NCBI GenBank assembly: GCA_013339895.1
Contig: JABACO010000010.1
Coordinates: 6,612,430 to 6,676,429 of the forward strand
Length of the DNA: 64,000 bases
Direction of reading: 5' to 3'
Origin: Ephydatia muelleri
Taxonomy: Eukaryota > Porifera > Demospongiae > Spongillida > Spongillidae
Shown: piece after piece, positions 48,185 through 59,510 of the stretch
How the letters are laid out: each line of letters opens with the position of its first letter
How positions within the stretch are numbered: the first letter of the stretch is position 1
The notes under the pieces: generated by a model
The model's input: only the letters and a program-made list of their open reading frames with translations
Told to the model about the DNA's origin: nothing
The model's database searches: none
Translations under genes and position numbers: made by a program

Positions 48185-48680
48185 GTTCAAGGACCCCACT
48201 TGCACAACAATAATACAGTTTTGCCTTTCTGGATGGCCTGAAAAACGTAAAGTCCCAGCCAATTTGAAACCATATTGGTTGGTTCATCATGAACTCAGTA
48301 TTTGCAAGGATCTACTATTGTTTGGCTGTTGAATTGTGGTCCCGGAGTCTATAAAGACACAGCGACTACATGATGAACACTTAGGCATACAACAGTGTCG
48401 CTTGCATGCCGCTTCAGCTTTCTGGTGGCTTGGTCTTGCAAAAACATTTTATTAACATGGTGCAAAGATGTCATGTGAGTGCAAAACATAACGCCCCTCC
48501 AGTGGAACCTATCATTTCTTCTTGTCTACCAGCCTACCCATGGCAGAGGGTGAGTACGTGATCTATTTGTACTAAAGGGCTGTACTTATTTGCTTGTATA
48601 TAGTTGTCTATTGTTCACGGTATCCAGAGATAGTACAGTTGGCTATACATTCAGCCTGCAAGACCTATAGCATCAAGAAC
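48185..48680 (+). mobile_element. Ty3/gypsy-type integrase fossil, short piece
   Basis: Carries the zinc-binding start of an integrase (HDEHLGIQQCRLHAAS, WWLGL, then a CxxC pair) and the beginning of the catalytic part (VDYCSRYPEIVQL). Broken in a few places; no LTR seen. It ends where the next fossil starts, in the same direction. Old. Confidence 0.7.
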
Positions 48681-48719
48681 ACGAATCAAAACTGGTACCA
48701 GTATTCGACCACCTGATAG

Positions 48720-51490
48720 ATATTGATTGAACTTGCTTGTATTAAAGGGACATGTACGTTTATGATCAAGAAAAACGATGGATCGTGGCGTTTTTGTGTA
48801 GACTTCAGAAAAGTTAATAGCATGACCCAGAGAGATGCACCTTGCATCGCGAAACATTGGAGACCCTGGCCGGATCACAACTTTAGATTTGGCTTCTGGA
48901 TATTGGCAGGTAGAGATGGAAGAGGCTGACCGAGTGAAGACAGCATTTTCCACTTGTGATGGGCATTTTGAATTTAATGTAATGCCTTTTGGTTGACAAA
49001 TGCCCCAGCCACGTTTCAAAGGCTTATGGAGTGTGTGTTGACAGGTTTGAATTATGAGCAGTGTTTAATTTACCTTGATGATATTGTGGTTCTTTAGTGT
49101 AACCATTGATCAACATTTAGAGTGTCTGAGAGCTGTGTTTCAACACCTTGACAAGGCAGGATTAAAACTGAAACTCGATAAGTGCCATTTTGCTAAAGGT
49201 GAAATTCGATATCTTGGCCATGTAGTATCTAGACAAGGGATACAAGCTGACCCTGAAAAAACAAGTGCCATGACTTCATTTCCAGTGCCAAGTGACATCA
49301 AGGAATTGAGGCAATTTCTCGGACTGACAAACTACTAGCTACCGCCGACGGGTTACTCCAGCATAGCAGAACCTTTGCATAAGCTGACACGGAAAACAGC
49401 AGGTGGCTACATCATACCCACAATTCCATTTACCATTTATAGTTGCCACTGATGCATCTGGTTGTGCAATAGGTGCAGTATTGAGCCAGGAACAGGAAAA
49501 AGTAATAGCCTATTGGAGTCGCCAGTTGAGTAAAGCTGAACGAAACTACTCAACGATAGAAAGGGAGGCACCAGCTGTGGTAGCAGCAATCAAAGAGTTT
49601 TTCCCATTCTTGTATGGGAAAAGCATTAACGTTGCTCACAGACCACAATCCCCTTACCTCACTTTGTGGGTTAAAGGATACTGGAGGAAGATTGACACGT
49701 TGGCTGCTGTTTCTCCAGCAATTTGACATAACCATTAAATACCGATCTGGGAAGAGCAATGTCAATGCTGATGGAATGTCATGACGAAGGCCAACAGCAG
49801 AGAAGGTGGAGGTGCGTATGTTGAATGATGAAGCAGTTGTGAAAAGCATTACACACTTGGGAGATCAGCTAGTGTTGAAGCGAGAACAGGCACAGACGAG
49901 TTTACATTGAAAATCATACAGGCCATTCAAAAGGGAACACCTCTCTCGATGCGTGATGAGAAATGAGTATATACATTCTTTCTAAGGGATGGAATTTTAT
50001 GTTGCCATGCCCGGGATGTCAGTAATCCCAAAACACAGACAGTGGTACCAAAATCATTGAGGCCACATGTGTTTGAAATGTTGCACAGCAGGTCTGGCCA
50101 TCTTGGCATACACAAAACTTTGGAAAAAGTAAAGGAGTGTTTCCTCTGGCCAGGTTACGAGCAAGAAATACGGGATGCTGTTAGGAGTTGTGATTCCTGT
50201 CAGTGTCGCAATTCACCAGTACCAGCGCCCCAAGCCCCATTAGGCACCATTAGAGTGAACATCCCTTTCAAAGACTCTCGTGGGATATAATGGGCCCACT
50301 GCCTACTACACCTCGTGGTCACAAGTATATCTTAGTTGTGACAGACTTATTCAGTAAATGGGTGGAAGCATTCCCACTTGCTGCAACTGACAGTGTCACA
50401 CTGCATGCATGGCACAGATCTTAACAGATGAAGTTATTTGTCGGTATGGTGTTCCTGAGTCACTTCACAGTGACCAAGTTGCAAATTTTGTGAGTGAAGT
50501 AATTCGATCACGGTGCACTAACCTAAGCATTAATCGTACACAAACATCTGCTAATCATCCCGAAGGTAATGGCCAGGTAGAACGTTTCAATCGCACTCTA
50601 GAAGGGATGCTGTCAAAGGAAATTGAGGAACATCAGAAGGACTGGGATGATCACCTGCAGAAAGTCTTATTTGCCTATAGAACTGCTGTCCATACAACTG
50701 GGTACACCCCATACTTCATAATGTCTGGTCGTTCTCCTAACTTGCCAATAGACATACTACTTGGACGAGCCCAAACTCAAGGTCAGGAGCTACCTGATTA
50801 TGTCAAAAAGACAAGTCATCTCTCAAGTCAGCATTTTCTGTGGTTCGCCAATGATTACATGAGGCTCACCGAAGACAAAAACAAGCGAAGGATCAAGTCA
50901 CCAGTGGAGAGGCTTTTCAAGTTGGTGATCGTGTTTGGCTTTTTGTTCCTGCGATCAAAAAGGGACAAACCAAGAAATTCGCTTCTTTGTGGAGGGGTCA
51001 ATACACAATTATTGACAAAGTGGGCCCAGTGAATTAACTGATTGGTGGCACCCCAAAGTGGATTGTTCATTGCAATAGACTGAAACTCAATCTGCCTTAG
51101 TGACCCAAATCTTGAAAATGCCAATAGCCATCTACCAGAAACAACAGCAAGCGCGACCATCTCAGAGGGTGATAGTTCTAGTGGTACTGATGTGGGGGCC
51201 ATGCAAGGTGTAGCATATCAAAAACAAGAGTCTGTATCAGACGCCAATGAAGATGACATAATTATTCCAGTCGAGGGTGCCACTATTGAAAATGAAGATC
51301 ATGTGCTAGATGCGGAAAATCCGCCTTTGGATGTAAGACGAAATCCCCCAAGAAATCGTCGACCACCTCTACGTTACGTATCTGTTGATTACTTGTCTTG
51401 CGAGGACGCAAGAAGCTGGAGGGAGGAGTTATGTGAGATCATCATCACCTTAGTCAGCTGGTCAATCAACACTCCAGCGCAAGTTTAAGC
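48720..51490 (+). mobile_element. Ty3/gypsy pol fossil, second element
   Basis: Reverse transcriptase ([35 protein letters not shown]), RNase H (VATDASGCAIGAVLSQ), integrase zinc region (HSRSGHLGIHKTLEKVK) and catalytic core (LHSDQ, PEGNGQVERFNRTLEGML), then a Pro/Arg-rich tail. No gag, protease or LTRs were identified. The frame is broken about eight to ten times; clearly older than the element at 27.6 kb. Confidence 0.85.
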
Positions 51491-51877
51491 CTGCCTGTTC
51501 CAAAACATTCTTAGCTATAATTATAGATACATGTGTAGCATTAGATTATACTGTACCCTATTAAAGATTAAGTATTGGTCTCGTGACTAGATTATCAATA
51601 GTTATCTAAACAATTAAAAAATAAAAAAACGGCAGCTGGACGAGGCTGCGATAATGTTAAGGACCAAGCTTGCACTAGTGCAGGTGTAATGGCCGCTTGT
51701 TGGCCTGTGGCTGGTGGGTCAGGGCCGAGTGTTGCATGGCTTGTTAAGGATCAAGGACTTGCTTTGGTGCATGGATAATTAGATCGGTGCATTGGGTGCG
51801 GCTATGTCATATAAGCAAAGGTGGTTTTATTTAGGTGAATGATTACTGCCTTACCGCTTTCTTTGTAACCTCTAGTG

Positions 51878-51955
51878 TGTTGAGTTGATGACAGTGCGCA
51901 ACAGATGATGCAACCAAATATGTGGGGAAGGTAGCGTGCATGATATAGGAGATAC
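51878..51955. repeat. Direct repeat, left copy
   Basis: GTGTTGAGTTGATGACAGTG through GTAGCGTGCATGATATAG, matched at 52584-52672 with an 11-base insertion there. The pair encloses about 630 bp. Confidence 0.85.
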
Positions 51956-52209
51956 ACTTTCTGTCGTTTGAGGTACGATTTAGACAGAAAATAAGCTCCT
52001 ATATGAGTACAGCAAAGTGTATTGAGCCAATGGTTGGTTAGACCATAAGTATCTATGGTTAGGGGTGTTACAGGAGGTGAAGTAATGTAAGCAAATATCT
52101 GTTGAGTGAAGTTAGTGATGCGTACGCCACGTGTAGTTTCGGATATAGTCTGGTTGTTCGCAGTTTAGGTCAATCTAGGCGTCTGTACAAGTGTGCATTG
52201 CTGCTGTTA

Positions 52210-52238
<29 letters not shown>
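52210..52238. repeat. Poly-C tract
   Basis: 29 consecutive C. Confidence 0.95.
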
Positions 52239-52243
<5 letters not shown>

Positions 52244-52583
52244 CCTATTAGTGCAGTTGTCTATTAGTGCAGATGTGTCATGTGGAGGCACTCAAAGCAA
52301 GGCTGGGATAAGGATTCCCGGGACGAGGACATTCAGAATGCCATCATTCAACTTTCAGGACGATGTGTCATGCGTTGGGCTGAGCGGTGATAGTTTGCGG
52401 TTTTTTCCCCAAAGAAGTGGATTTTCCCTGATAGAGGGTTTGCCACTGGGGTTTTTTAGGAGAGATGTGGACTCATCTCTTCCAAATTTAGGTTTTATTT
52501 TTGTCCCCCGCTCAGACCCTACCAGTTGTCAGGAACTTCTTCAGGCTGTTTGCAGTAGTTGTGCTGTAGTTGTATTATGGCTG

Positions 52584-52672
52584 TGTTGAGTTGATGACAG
52601 TGGCGTGCACAACAGATGACGCAACCAAATATGTGCATTGGGGAAGGTAGCGTGCATGATATAGAAGATAAT
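52584..52672. repeat. Direct repeat, right copy
   Basis: Partner of 51878-51955. Could be a residual tandem duplication or the remnants of two element ends. Confidence 0.85.
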
Positions 52673-53015
52673 TATATTATCTCCTCCTCAATATATGCAT
52701 GATACATTTGAGCATTCACACACAATGTACATAAAAGTGTCAGTCCTCCGAGTTTGCTTACATGCAGGGGCGATCGGACGAACCTCCGTTTCGACCCAAA
52801 ATGTGTATATATTTGTGCACACAATAAATGAATAAGCTTGGTTTAATCAGCTGCTTGCTTTAAAGCTGAAAAAGAAATTGAACAACACCGCGGAGCTTTC
52901 GCGCTTCGCGCGGAAGGGGCACTCCCCCTCCCGCACTCTCCCCCTGCCTATGCGTAACACCCTTTTATACGCCCCTGACTTGTGGATGATTTGTTAGTGG
53001 CATGATTATAATTTG

Positions 53016-53019
<4 letters not shown>

Positions 53020-53046
<27 letters not shown>
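53020..53046. repeat. Poly-C tract
   Basis: About 27 C followed by GGGGCCC. Confidence 0.95.
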
Positions 53047-53182
53047 GGGGCCCAGTGAGCAGTGAGTAGTCTCGCGTAGCTACATCCTCGCATGGCCGTA
53101 ATCAATCTCCTAAATTTGGGGGGGGGGGGGCACAACGTTAGTGGCTGGATTTAAGTTAATTAAAACAATAAGGCGAGTAACA

Positions 53183-53210
53183 CCAGAGATAATCTATAGA
53201 TTATCTCTGG
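53183..53210. repeat. Perfect 28-bp palindrome
   Basis: CCAGAGATAATCTA and its exact reverse complement, joined with no spacer, flanked by AACA and TAACAC. Confidence 0.95.
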
Positions 53211-53579
53211 TAACACTTGGCTAAAAAACGTCACGTTGTGGATGCAATAGCTAGACATCGCAAATACTCCTCCCCACCCTATACCCCCCATTTTTTATGT
53301 CGTCCAACAATCCTGCGTCCGCCTCTGCTGAAACCCTACTTCAACAGTTGTACTTGTACATTGTACGTCTAGATTGATTGTCAATGGAAATAGTCTCGCT
53401 TTCCATGCTAGTACAAGCTGGCCATGGTGTCTGCATGAGGTGGTCATTATACAATTAGAATCACGAAAACATATGGGATCGTTTCCGCGAAAAGGGACCT
53501 AACGCATGCAATATAAAACTTCCAGTACCAGCAATGGAAATGTCACGCTTGCGTTGAGATGTATGACTAATTAAATTCA

Positions 53580-54110
53580 AAGCCTTACAACTCCTTGACG
53601 GATACTCTGATTCTCAGTGCGTAAGAAGTAATGTGTAGAGGACATTTCAGACTTCTAGAATATCAAATAATCTTGGAAAAACATGTTTAGGTACATTTTC
53701 GCGGATACGATCTCATATATGAATTTCCTTGAACAAAATCAGTATTTGAAGAGCAATAACCTTTGCATAGAATGATTACATTAGATTGTTTATTATTATG
53801 TAAAAAACGTTGAAATCATAAAAGTCTTATAAACCATAAGAGGTCAAGTGATTTGTAAGTACTGAGATATGGGTGTGCATGTGTTGAGTGCATGCTGTGA
53901 CGTGAAAAGGTCAAGAATGCTACCTTAAACACGTAAACACCTCATGTTTATATTCATCATGCCACATAGTGGGAGGTACTACAGGTGCAATCCGCCCCTT
54001 TCTCCAATACATGGGTCAAGGTGGGTGCCCTAACTCATTTGTATGGCACTGCAAGACATTTCTTTCTCATCTGTGTACGTGAACTTACTTAAAGAATAGC
54101 GTCTTTTCAT
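53580..54110 (+). repeat. Dispersed repeat R, copy 3
   Basis: Direct copy of 43.56-43.83 kb, continued by the longer right part seen at 46.13-46.42 kb (ACCTCATGTT, CAATCCGCCCCTTTCTCC, GACATTTCTTTCTCATC). Uninterrupted where copy 2 holds the 544-bp insertion. Confidence 0.85.
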
Positions 54111-54160
54111 AATAACAATGCAACATGTTTGACTATAGCAAATTGGTTGCCCATCTATTT

Positions 54161-55447
54161 TTAATACACATTTCGTTGAGATTCAGGCAACTCTGGATGC
54201 CATATGTCACAAATGACCACAACCCTGATGTCCTTCCCAGTATGCATCACTTCATGCTCCCAGGAGTCATCAAATATGATGGCTTTTCCCTCCTCCCATG
54301 AGCGCCACTCATGTCCTACTCGTATCCTAGCCCCTCCTGTGTGCAAAAGTGTCAAATGGATTCTGAGTCGTTCATTAGTTGGACCAGTGTGTGGTCTGAT
54401 GTAGGTTCCGGGTTGCACGGCTGAGAATTTAACGTTCATAAATTCCTGGCCACACTCCTGCAAATGCTTCACAGTCTTTGGGAAGTACGCTGATGCCATC
54501 TTAGTGTAACCATCATAGCCAGGAATTTTGATCCTCATTTCAGTCCACTTCCCGCCGACTTGCAAGTTCTCCTGTGCTTCAGTGAATATCTGAGGCCGCT
54601 CCTTGAGATTCAGTAACAGCTCCTCCCTCATGTCGGGTATTCCTTTCTCCAGTTTGGCAATGAAGGGATAATCGCGTTTGTCGTGCCATGGCTTCGCGGT
54701 CAGGCCCTTCACATACTTGTGGACTGGTCTCTGCATTGTGTTGTCCCACAAGCCTAGACGAACTGCATTGTCGAACAGCTTTCTAGCCTTCGGCTCGTGA
54801 CCGAGATGCATCAAAATGATCCCGAATTCATTAACGAAGAAAATGTTTGTTGGTAAGATAAGAATCGCTCGTCTGTACAGTTCGAATGTTTCTCTGTCCG
54901 AGAATTTCACAGCACTTCGTCGAACGTTGAAAGCTTTCAGGGCCTCTCCGTCACCACGGGATACGTTATCGAGCAACAACAGCATATGCTCGATTTCGCC
55001 AGTGTGGTTATTGGGCGAAACCTTGAAGTCATCACCCTGTACATATGCGCCGGCTGGGTGATCCTCGATATCGATCTGTTGACAATCGATGAAGAGTTCT
55101 TCGCTGACTTTGAGCCGTTTATGAACTTTCTCCCATTGCGAAATCAAATTCTGTGCCACGTACAGATGGTACCGACTGTTACATGATTCGAATGGCAGTT
55201 GAGCTTCAGCGGACTTGCAATATTTTTTCAGAACTTTGCATGGATTTTCGCCCTCCTTGAACACAATGTCTTTCTGACCCTTCACTGGTATACTGATAAC
55301 GGTGGGAGCGTCCTTCCCTGTCACAAGAAGATGTTTATGCCATGATATCAAGCAAAGGGCAAGCAATAGAGATAGCTTCATGTCACAACCACGCCTCTTG
55401 TGCGACCATTTAAGCGGCACTGCTATTTTAATTACATTGGAATGCAT
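54161..55447 (-). CDS. Aspartyl/asparaginyl beta-hydroxylase-like protein
   Basis: 428 residues in one exon. The C-terminal third is an Asp_Arg_Hydrox (ASPH-type) 2-oxoglutarate/Fe(II) dioxygenase domain: SAVQPGTYIRPHTGPTNERL (343-362), RIHLTL, GGARIRVG, DDSWEHEVMHTG (393-404) and RVVVICDIWHPEL (408-420). His353 and His398 fit the two metal-binding His of ASPH; Arg408 fits the 2-oxoglutarate contact. In animals such enzymes hydroxylate Asp/Asn in EGF-like domains in the ER. The middle (residues 185-235) has a TPR-like helix pair. A hydrophobic stretch at residues 23-36 (MKLSLLLALCLISW) suggests that Met23, in better context for a signal peptide, may be the true start. An intronless gene with an unbroken frame, either functional or a recent retrocopy. 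No poly-A tail was seen after 54161. Confidence 0.88.
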   Translation of the reverse strand: MHSNVIKIAVPLKWSHKRRGCDMKLSLLLALCLISWHKHLLVTGKDAPTVISIPVKGQKDIVFKEGENPCKVLKKYCKSAEAQLPFESCNSRYHLYVAQNLISQWEKVHKRLKVSEELFIDCQQIDIEDHPAGAYVQGDDFKVSPNNHTGEIEHMLLLLDNVSRGDGEALKAFNVRRSAVKFSDRETFELYRRAILILPTNIFFVNEFGIILMHLGHEPKARKLFDNAVRLGLWDNTMQRPVHKYVKGLTAKPWHDKRDYPFIAKLEKGIPDMREELLLNLKERPQIFTEAQENLQVGGKWTEMRIKIPGYDGYTKMASAYFPKTVKHLQECGQEFMNVKFSAVQPGTYIRPHTGPTNERLRIHLTLLHTGGARIRVGHEWRSWEEGKAIIFDDSWEHEVMHTGKDIRVVVICDIWHPELPESQRNVY

Positions 55448-56694
55448 ATCATCTCTGATCGAATTGCATTTTTAAGATTAACACCGACAATATTCCGAAA
55501 ATCGCATATAAGTATAAATAGAGTAACTCCGTAGGAGTCTGAGAAAGGAGTGCAGCCTCTAAATATATATATATTTGGTGCAAAGAGAGAGTTGCATTTG
55601 ATTTCAGAGTGGCCTTTATGCAAGGGCAGAGTGGCTGATCCAGGCCTTTATACAAGGGATGCGGGGGAGGGTGGATCCAATTATTGGAGGGACCCTATTT
55701 AGATACGTGAGGTTAATTAGAATGTGATTTCCTCCATAAAGTTACAGTGAAAGGTTATTATTATCATATGCTTACCAACCATATAAGGAGCTGTTGGTAC
55801 GCAGCACTGATGTACTCCCTTCTTAAACTTACAAGTATAGTTATGTTGCATCACGATATGTGTTCATATGTTTATAAATGACATGATGCGACATAACTGT
55901 GATACAATAATACTGCGCACATAGAACTAAACATATGCCCCGCATCACCGCTATTGGTGAAATAATTTTTGTTGCGTAACATTGTAACACGAATACGATC
56001 TTTTGTCACTGTCAAAGGAAAGGGGTTGGGTGCATATTGTATTGCACCATGCATAAATTCAAGCTAAAATGAATATTGGGTCAAGTTGCAAATGAAAGAT
56101 TAATGATATGATTGAGCTGAGAAAGGCTGTTTCACTGCACTAGCTAGACAAATCTCTGAGCTCTCACACATGCATGTGTATATGAAGATTAGAGCTGGTT
56201 CTTTTTTTAATGACATTAAACATACAGCGTTGCAAATGACAGTGACTCGCACCATATATATGCTCTCAGTCTCTGAAAAAAGTGAATTGGTAGTCATAAT
56301 AGCTCAAGGTTAGGGAGGAAAGAGCCAACTTGGTCTCCACATGTACGCGCACAATTGATGAATCATTGAGGCCAATGTAAACAATTAATTTGTTCAACTC
56401 GATTGATTGTTGATACTGGTAATAGACAATAATAATATAACCTGGTCTGTTTGTATTGAAGCAAGCCAGAACATGCTTGTCACTGATACTGTGATTGAGT
56501 AAGTCTACTTTCATAAAACCGCTTAAGTACAGTAAGAACAAGTGTGCGGAACCATGATTACTACTGATCGAGTATATACGTGATTCACTAATTTTAGTTT
56601 TACTCTTGCTGCCTCTACAAAAGCAAGAATAGTCGCACATGCTTGAGATAATGCACCCAGTTTATCATACATTTGTAGAACTGTACAGTTGAAA
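55448..56694. other. Gene-free stretch, possible promoter of the hydroxylase gene
   Basis: Immediately upstream (minus strand) is an AT repeat, TATATATATATA at about 55563-55574, which could serve as a TATA element about 115-190 bases before the candidate starts. Beyond it I see AT-rich sequence with unassigned open frames such as 56266-56640 (minus). Confidence 0.35.
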
Positions 56695-56835
56695 ATGTTG
56701 CGTTGCATTGTTGGTATCCAGGTGGGCTATACGTTGGCGTTCGCCATTACGATAGCAATTGTCACGTGGATGTATATTTCATTCAATTACGACAGAATGA
56801 GTCATAGAGTCAAGAATACCAATCCCATTCCCTAG
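56695..56835 (+). other. Possible 46-residue membrane micro-ORF
   Basis: ATG to TAG. Met-Leu-Arg-Cys then a hydrophobic segment (VGYTLAFAITIAIVTWMYIS) and a charged tail (YDRMSHRVKN). The layout resembles a signal anchor, so it could be a first exon of a type II enzyme or chance. No homology recognised. Confidence 0.2.
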
Positions 56836-57844
56836 CATATCGAATTCTTAATAGAACCCACTGCTTTTGGTCTAAGAATCTAGCTTTATTCATTGAGATT
56901 ATATTATTATTGTGCCATCAGTGTACCAACTTATGACTTACAAATGTATGCAATTCTTATACAAATTGTGTTCTTTAGCACATCATTGTAGTAATTCGTG
57001 AGCAGTGTGCATTGTTACACAGAAATTGCACTTTGGAGTGTAAAAGTGACCAGAAAAGGCAATGAGTGAGAGACCCAACCCAGTGGCACCTGTATATCCT
57101 ACATATAGATCAAAGAAGATCCCTGAAAGTTGTCCAAAGAGTGTACATATAAAGCTTATTTGTATTACGAATTGCACTTAAGAATGTTCTGATGCCAGGC
57201 GACATATATATCATCCTGCTGTCTATATTGATGGGTCTAGAAGCCTGTCTGCTAAGCCTGCATATCCACCTGATCTATCGGGCAAGAAACCTCAGAGCAA
57301 CACTTGCAAGACACCCACACATCACCAGGTGACCATATTAGAACTGTCTGCAGCATGTTGACATTTTGATGCACATTAAACATTTCCTGGTGAATGATGG
57401 GTGATCTCTCCTCTGATATGTGCTTGTATCATCTTCTGTTATTTTTTGTTGTTTCTGCCTAATGGTATGGTTTTGTACCTCTGAGCAGGGTTTGGCATTT
57501 GCTATTGCTGCAACTTGTTCTTGTAGCCAGAAATCATTGGATTGTAGTTTGACCCTAGACCAGTGTGTTATGCCACTCCACCAGAACCAGCTCTGCTTAT
57601 CAAAGGCCAACACTGGCAACTTGTTGCCAGCAACTCGAATGAATGAGTTAAAGTTCCATAAAACTAGTTTACTGCACTTTTACCCATATTGATTTGAGTT
57701 GCTGGCAAGTGTATGCTGGCCCTTTGCAATCTTGACAGCCAACTCTGCTCTCACGTTAGTCTGTGAGTGTGAGCTAGCTATAATGGCCAGCTGTGATTTA
57801 TTTGTTCTACTGTCCTATGGTTACCATTCTTGTTCCCTTGCAGT
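56836..57844. other. Unassigned stretch with hydrophobic frames
   Basis: The minus frame 56983-57177 (LFGQLSGIFFDLYVGYTGAT) looks like membrane helices of a transporter. The minus frame 57338-57619 (QSWFWWSGITHWSRV) and a plus frame 57191-57331 are also open. I cannot join these into a gene or name a family. Confidence 0.25.
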
Positions 57845-58900
57845 TCATCTTAATTCCTTTTCTTTTACTTTTAATACTTGAGCCTCGGCTTCTTCCACTG
57901 CAACTCCTTTCTCCTGTTGTGCAGCTGAGTAGATTCTCTCAATCTCACTGGACATGTCATCCTTCACAATCATTATATCATTCTCTTTCTCCTTCAACAC
58001 CTCAGCTCTGACTTTGGCTACAGTCTTGTCTCTAAAATCATGTACCATACCCATTTTAAATCTTTCCATTTGATCCTCGTTTGCAACTGTAGTACATTGT
58101 GTTGAGGACTGCAGAGTGGAATAGCACATGACAAATGTTAACCTTTTTACACACAAGGCCTACAAAGTAACAATACAAATGCCAGTGCTGTCCAAAAGAA
58201 ATAGTTTGTTTTGTTCTTCACATTAATTTGTAAATGACATATTGGTTACTGGTAATGCATACACAAGTATTTGAATAAAAACATATATTTCAGGATGCCA
58301 ATGCAAGACTTTCAAATGCACTAAATGTTGCAAGTACTCCTCCTATACCCCATAACACATTTGAAGCAGATAACATTGGCTGTGTTAAAGAAACATATAA
58401 CTCATTGCAGCAAGTGTTTTTGAATATACGGCTGCAAATGAGTGCTGTATGATGATAGTAAAACATTACAGGTACAGTGCATCAAAACATGCTGACCATA
58501 TTTTGCAATTACATGTAAGTGTGCATAAAACATGCATTTTCATTCATATACATGTAAAGACTGTACATGTACATGTACACATAAACAAATAAACCACAAT
58601 ATATGCATGTATGCAGAAACAAGTACAGTACCTCTTTTGTAGGTTTCACAGAAGAAGTTGGTATAGAATCCACTGTTTGCCTGCCTGCCATAGCTATTGG
58701 CCAAATACCAAATAAAAACAGGTATGTACATGTACATGTGTCAGATCACATATTATGTACAATGCACTTGTTTTAAACACCTGTGCAACTTGTCTGGATG
58801 AATATAACCTCCTTTCATCAGCAAACACCTCTCTACATTGAGCCACAACCTGCATTTCCTTTTCAAGAGGGAGGGTGTTTTTCAATACAACAAGTTTACT
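57845..58900 (-). CDS. Small coiled-coil protein (partial gene)
   Basis: Three exons on the minus strand: about 58775-58900 (EKEMQVVAQCREVFADERRL, ends SSRQVAQ before a GTGTTT donor), about 58634-58686 (RQTVDSIPTSSVKPTKE, donor GTACTG) and 57845-58108 (acceptor CTCTGCAG; MERFKMGMVHDFRDKTVAKV, then IERIYSAAQQEKGVAVEEAE, ending KVKEKELR stop). The last exon is rich in Lys, Glu, Ala and Val with heptad spacing, so a coiled coil is likely. The 5' part is missing or undetected. No family recognised; the function is unknown. Confidence 0.5.
58294..58452 (+). other. Possible plus-strand terminal exon
   Basis: After TATATTTCAG, 53 codons are open to a TGA and read DANARLSNALNVASTPPIPH then EADNIGCVKETYNSLQQVFL. 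It lies inside an intron of the minus-strand coiled-coil gene. Composition is protein-like but I find no other exon for it. Confidence 0.25.
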
Positions 58901-59336
58901 CATTTGGCAGTATTATTTCTCACTCATCAAAATGCATATTAACAAACATACAGCACATGTTCATATATGCAACACATACACACACATAAACACATAATAG
59001 TCATCATTACAAACACACATGAACACATACAGACACTATCACACACACACACAAACAGCAAGTGTAGCTTGGTTTAGTACCGAATTATGAATAACACATT
59101 ATTAAAGGGCTTTATGGTCCTTTTTCTTTGTGCAGTAAGACCCTTAGAGGCTGCAGCATGTGTGTGAGCAACATCAGTCGGCCATTACAGTCTGTTCAAG
59201 TTCGGCAAACGCAAATACTATCACCAGGATATCTGAAGCAGGCATGGTTGATGATGTGACTGTACACAAACATTACAGTAGCTCACATGTGTTCAGAAAC
59301 CTGCATGCAATTTGTAATTTTCAGAAATTGTTAGTG
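58901..59336. other. Gene-free stretch
   Basis: Short CA repeats (58973-59055) and unassigned sequence before the L2 segment. Confidence 0.4.
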
Positions 59337-59432
59337 TGGCTTGTCAAATTCGCGGGGTCGTTTACAAAGAACATTTTCCTGTAACGCGGAAAAGCTAATT
59401 CCACGACTTCGCCCGCGAGAGAGTTACTGTGT
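59337..59432 (+). repeat. Short dispersed block S, copy 1
   Basis: CTTGTCAAATTCGCGGGGTC, ACATTTTCCTGTAACGCGG and CTTCGCCCGCGAGAGAGTT. Nearly identical to 61347-61436. The inverted form occurs at 62505-62570 and 37163-37235 (GCGTTACTGGAAAA, GCGAATTTGACAA). Confidence 0.85.
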
Positions 59433-59436
59433 GTCA

Positions 59437-59456
59437 TGGTGTGTGTGTGTGTGTGT

Positions 59457-59502
<46 letters not shown>

Positions 59503-59510
59503 TGTATGTG
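59437..59510. repeat. (TG)n microsatellite
   Basis: TG repeat directly after block S; the same arrangement recurs at 61445. Confidence 0.95.

Larger units (their letters stand above)
51491..53180. other. Gene-free repeat-rich stretch
   Basis: Holds a pair of about 80-bp direct repeats (51878-51955 and 52584-52672), C tracts at 52210-52238 and 53020-53046, and at 52770-52840 a short piece of repeat R (CGTTTCGACCCAAAATGT ... AATGAATAAGCTTGG). The open frame 52191-52589 starts in a C tract (poly-Pro) and has no family resemblance; I do not call it. Confidence 0.5.

Noticed and set aside
52191-52589. 132-residue frame starting with poly-Pro
   Set aside because: Begins in a homopolymer C tract; no family resemblance and no splice or promoter support.
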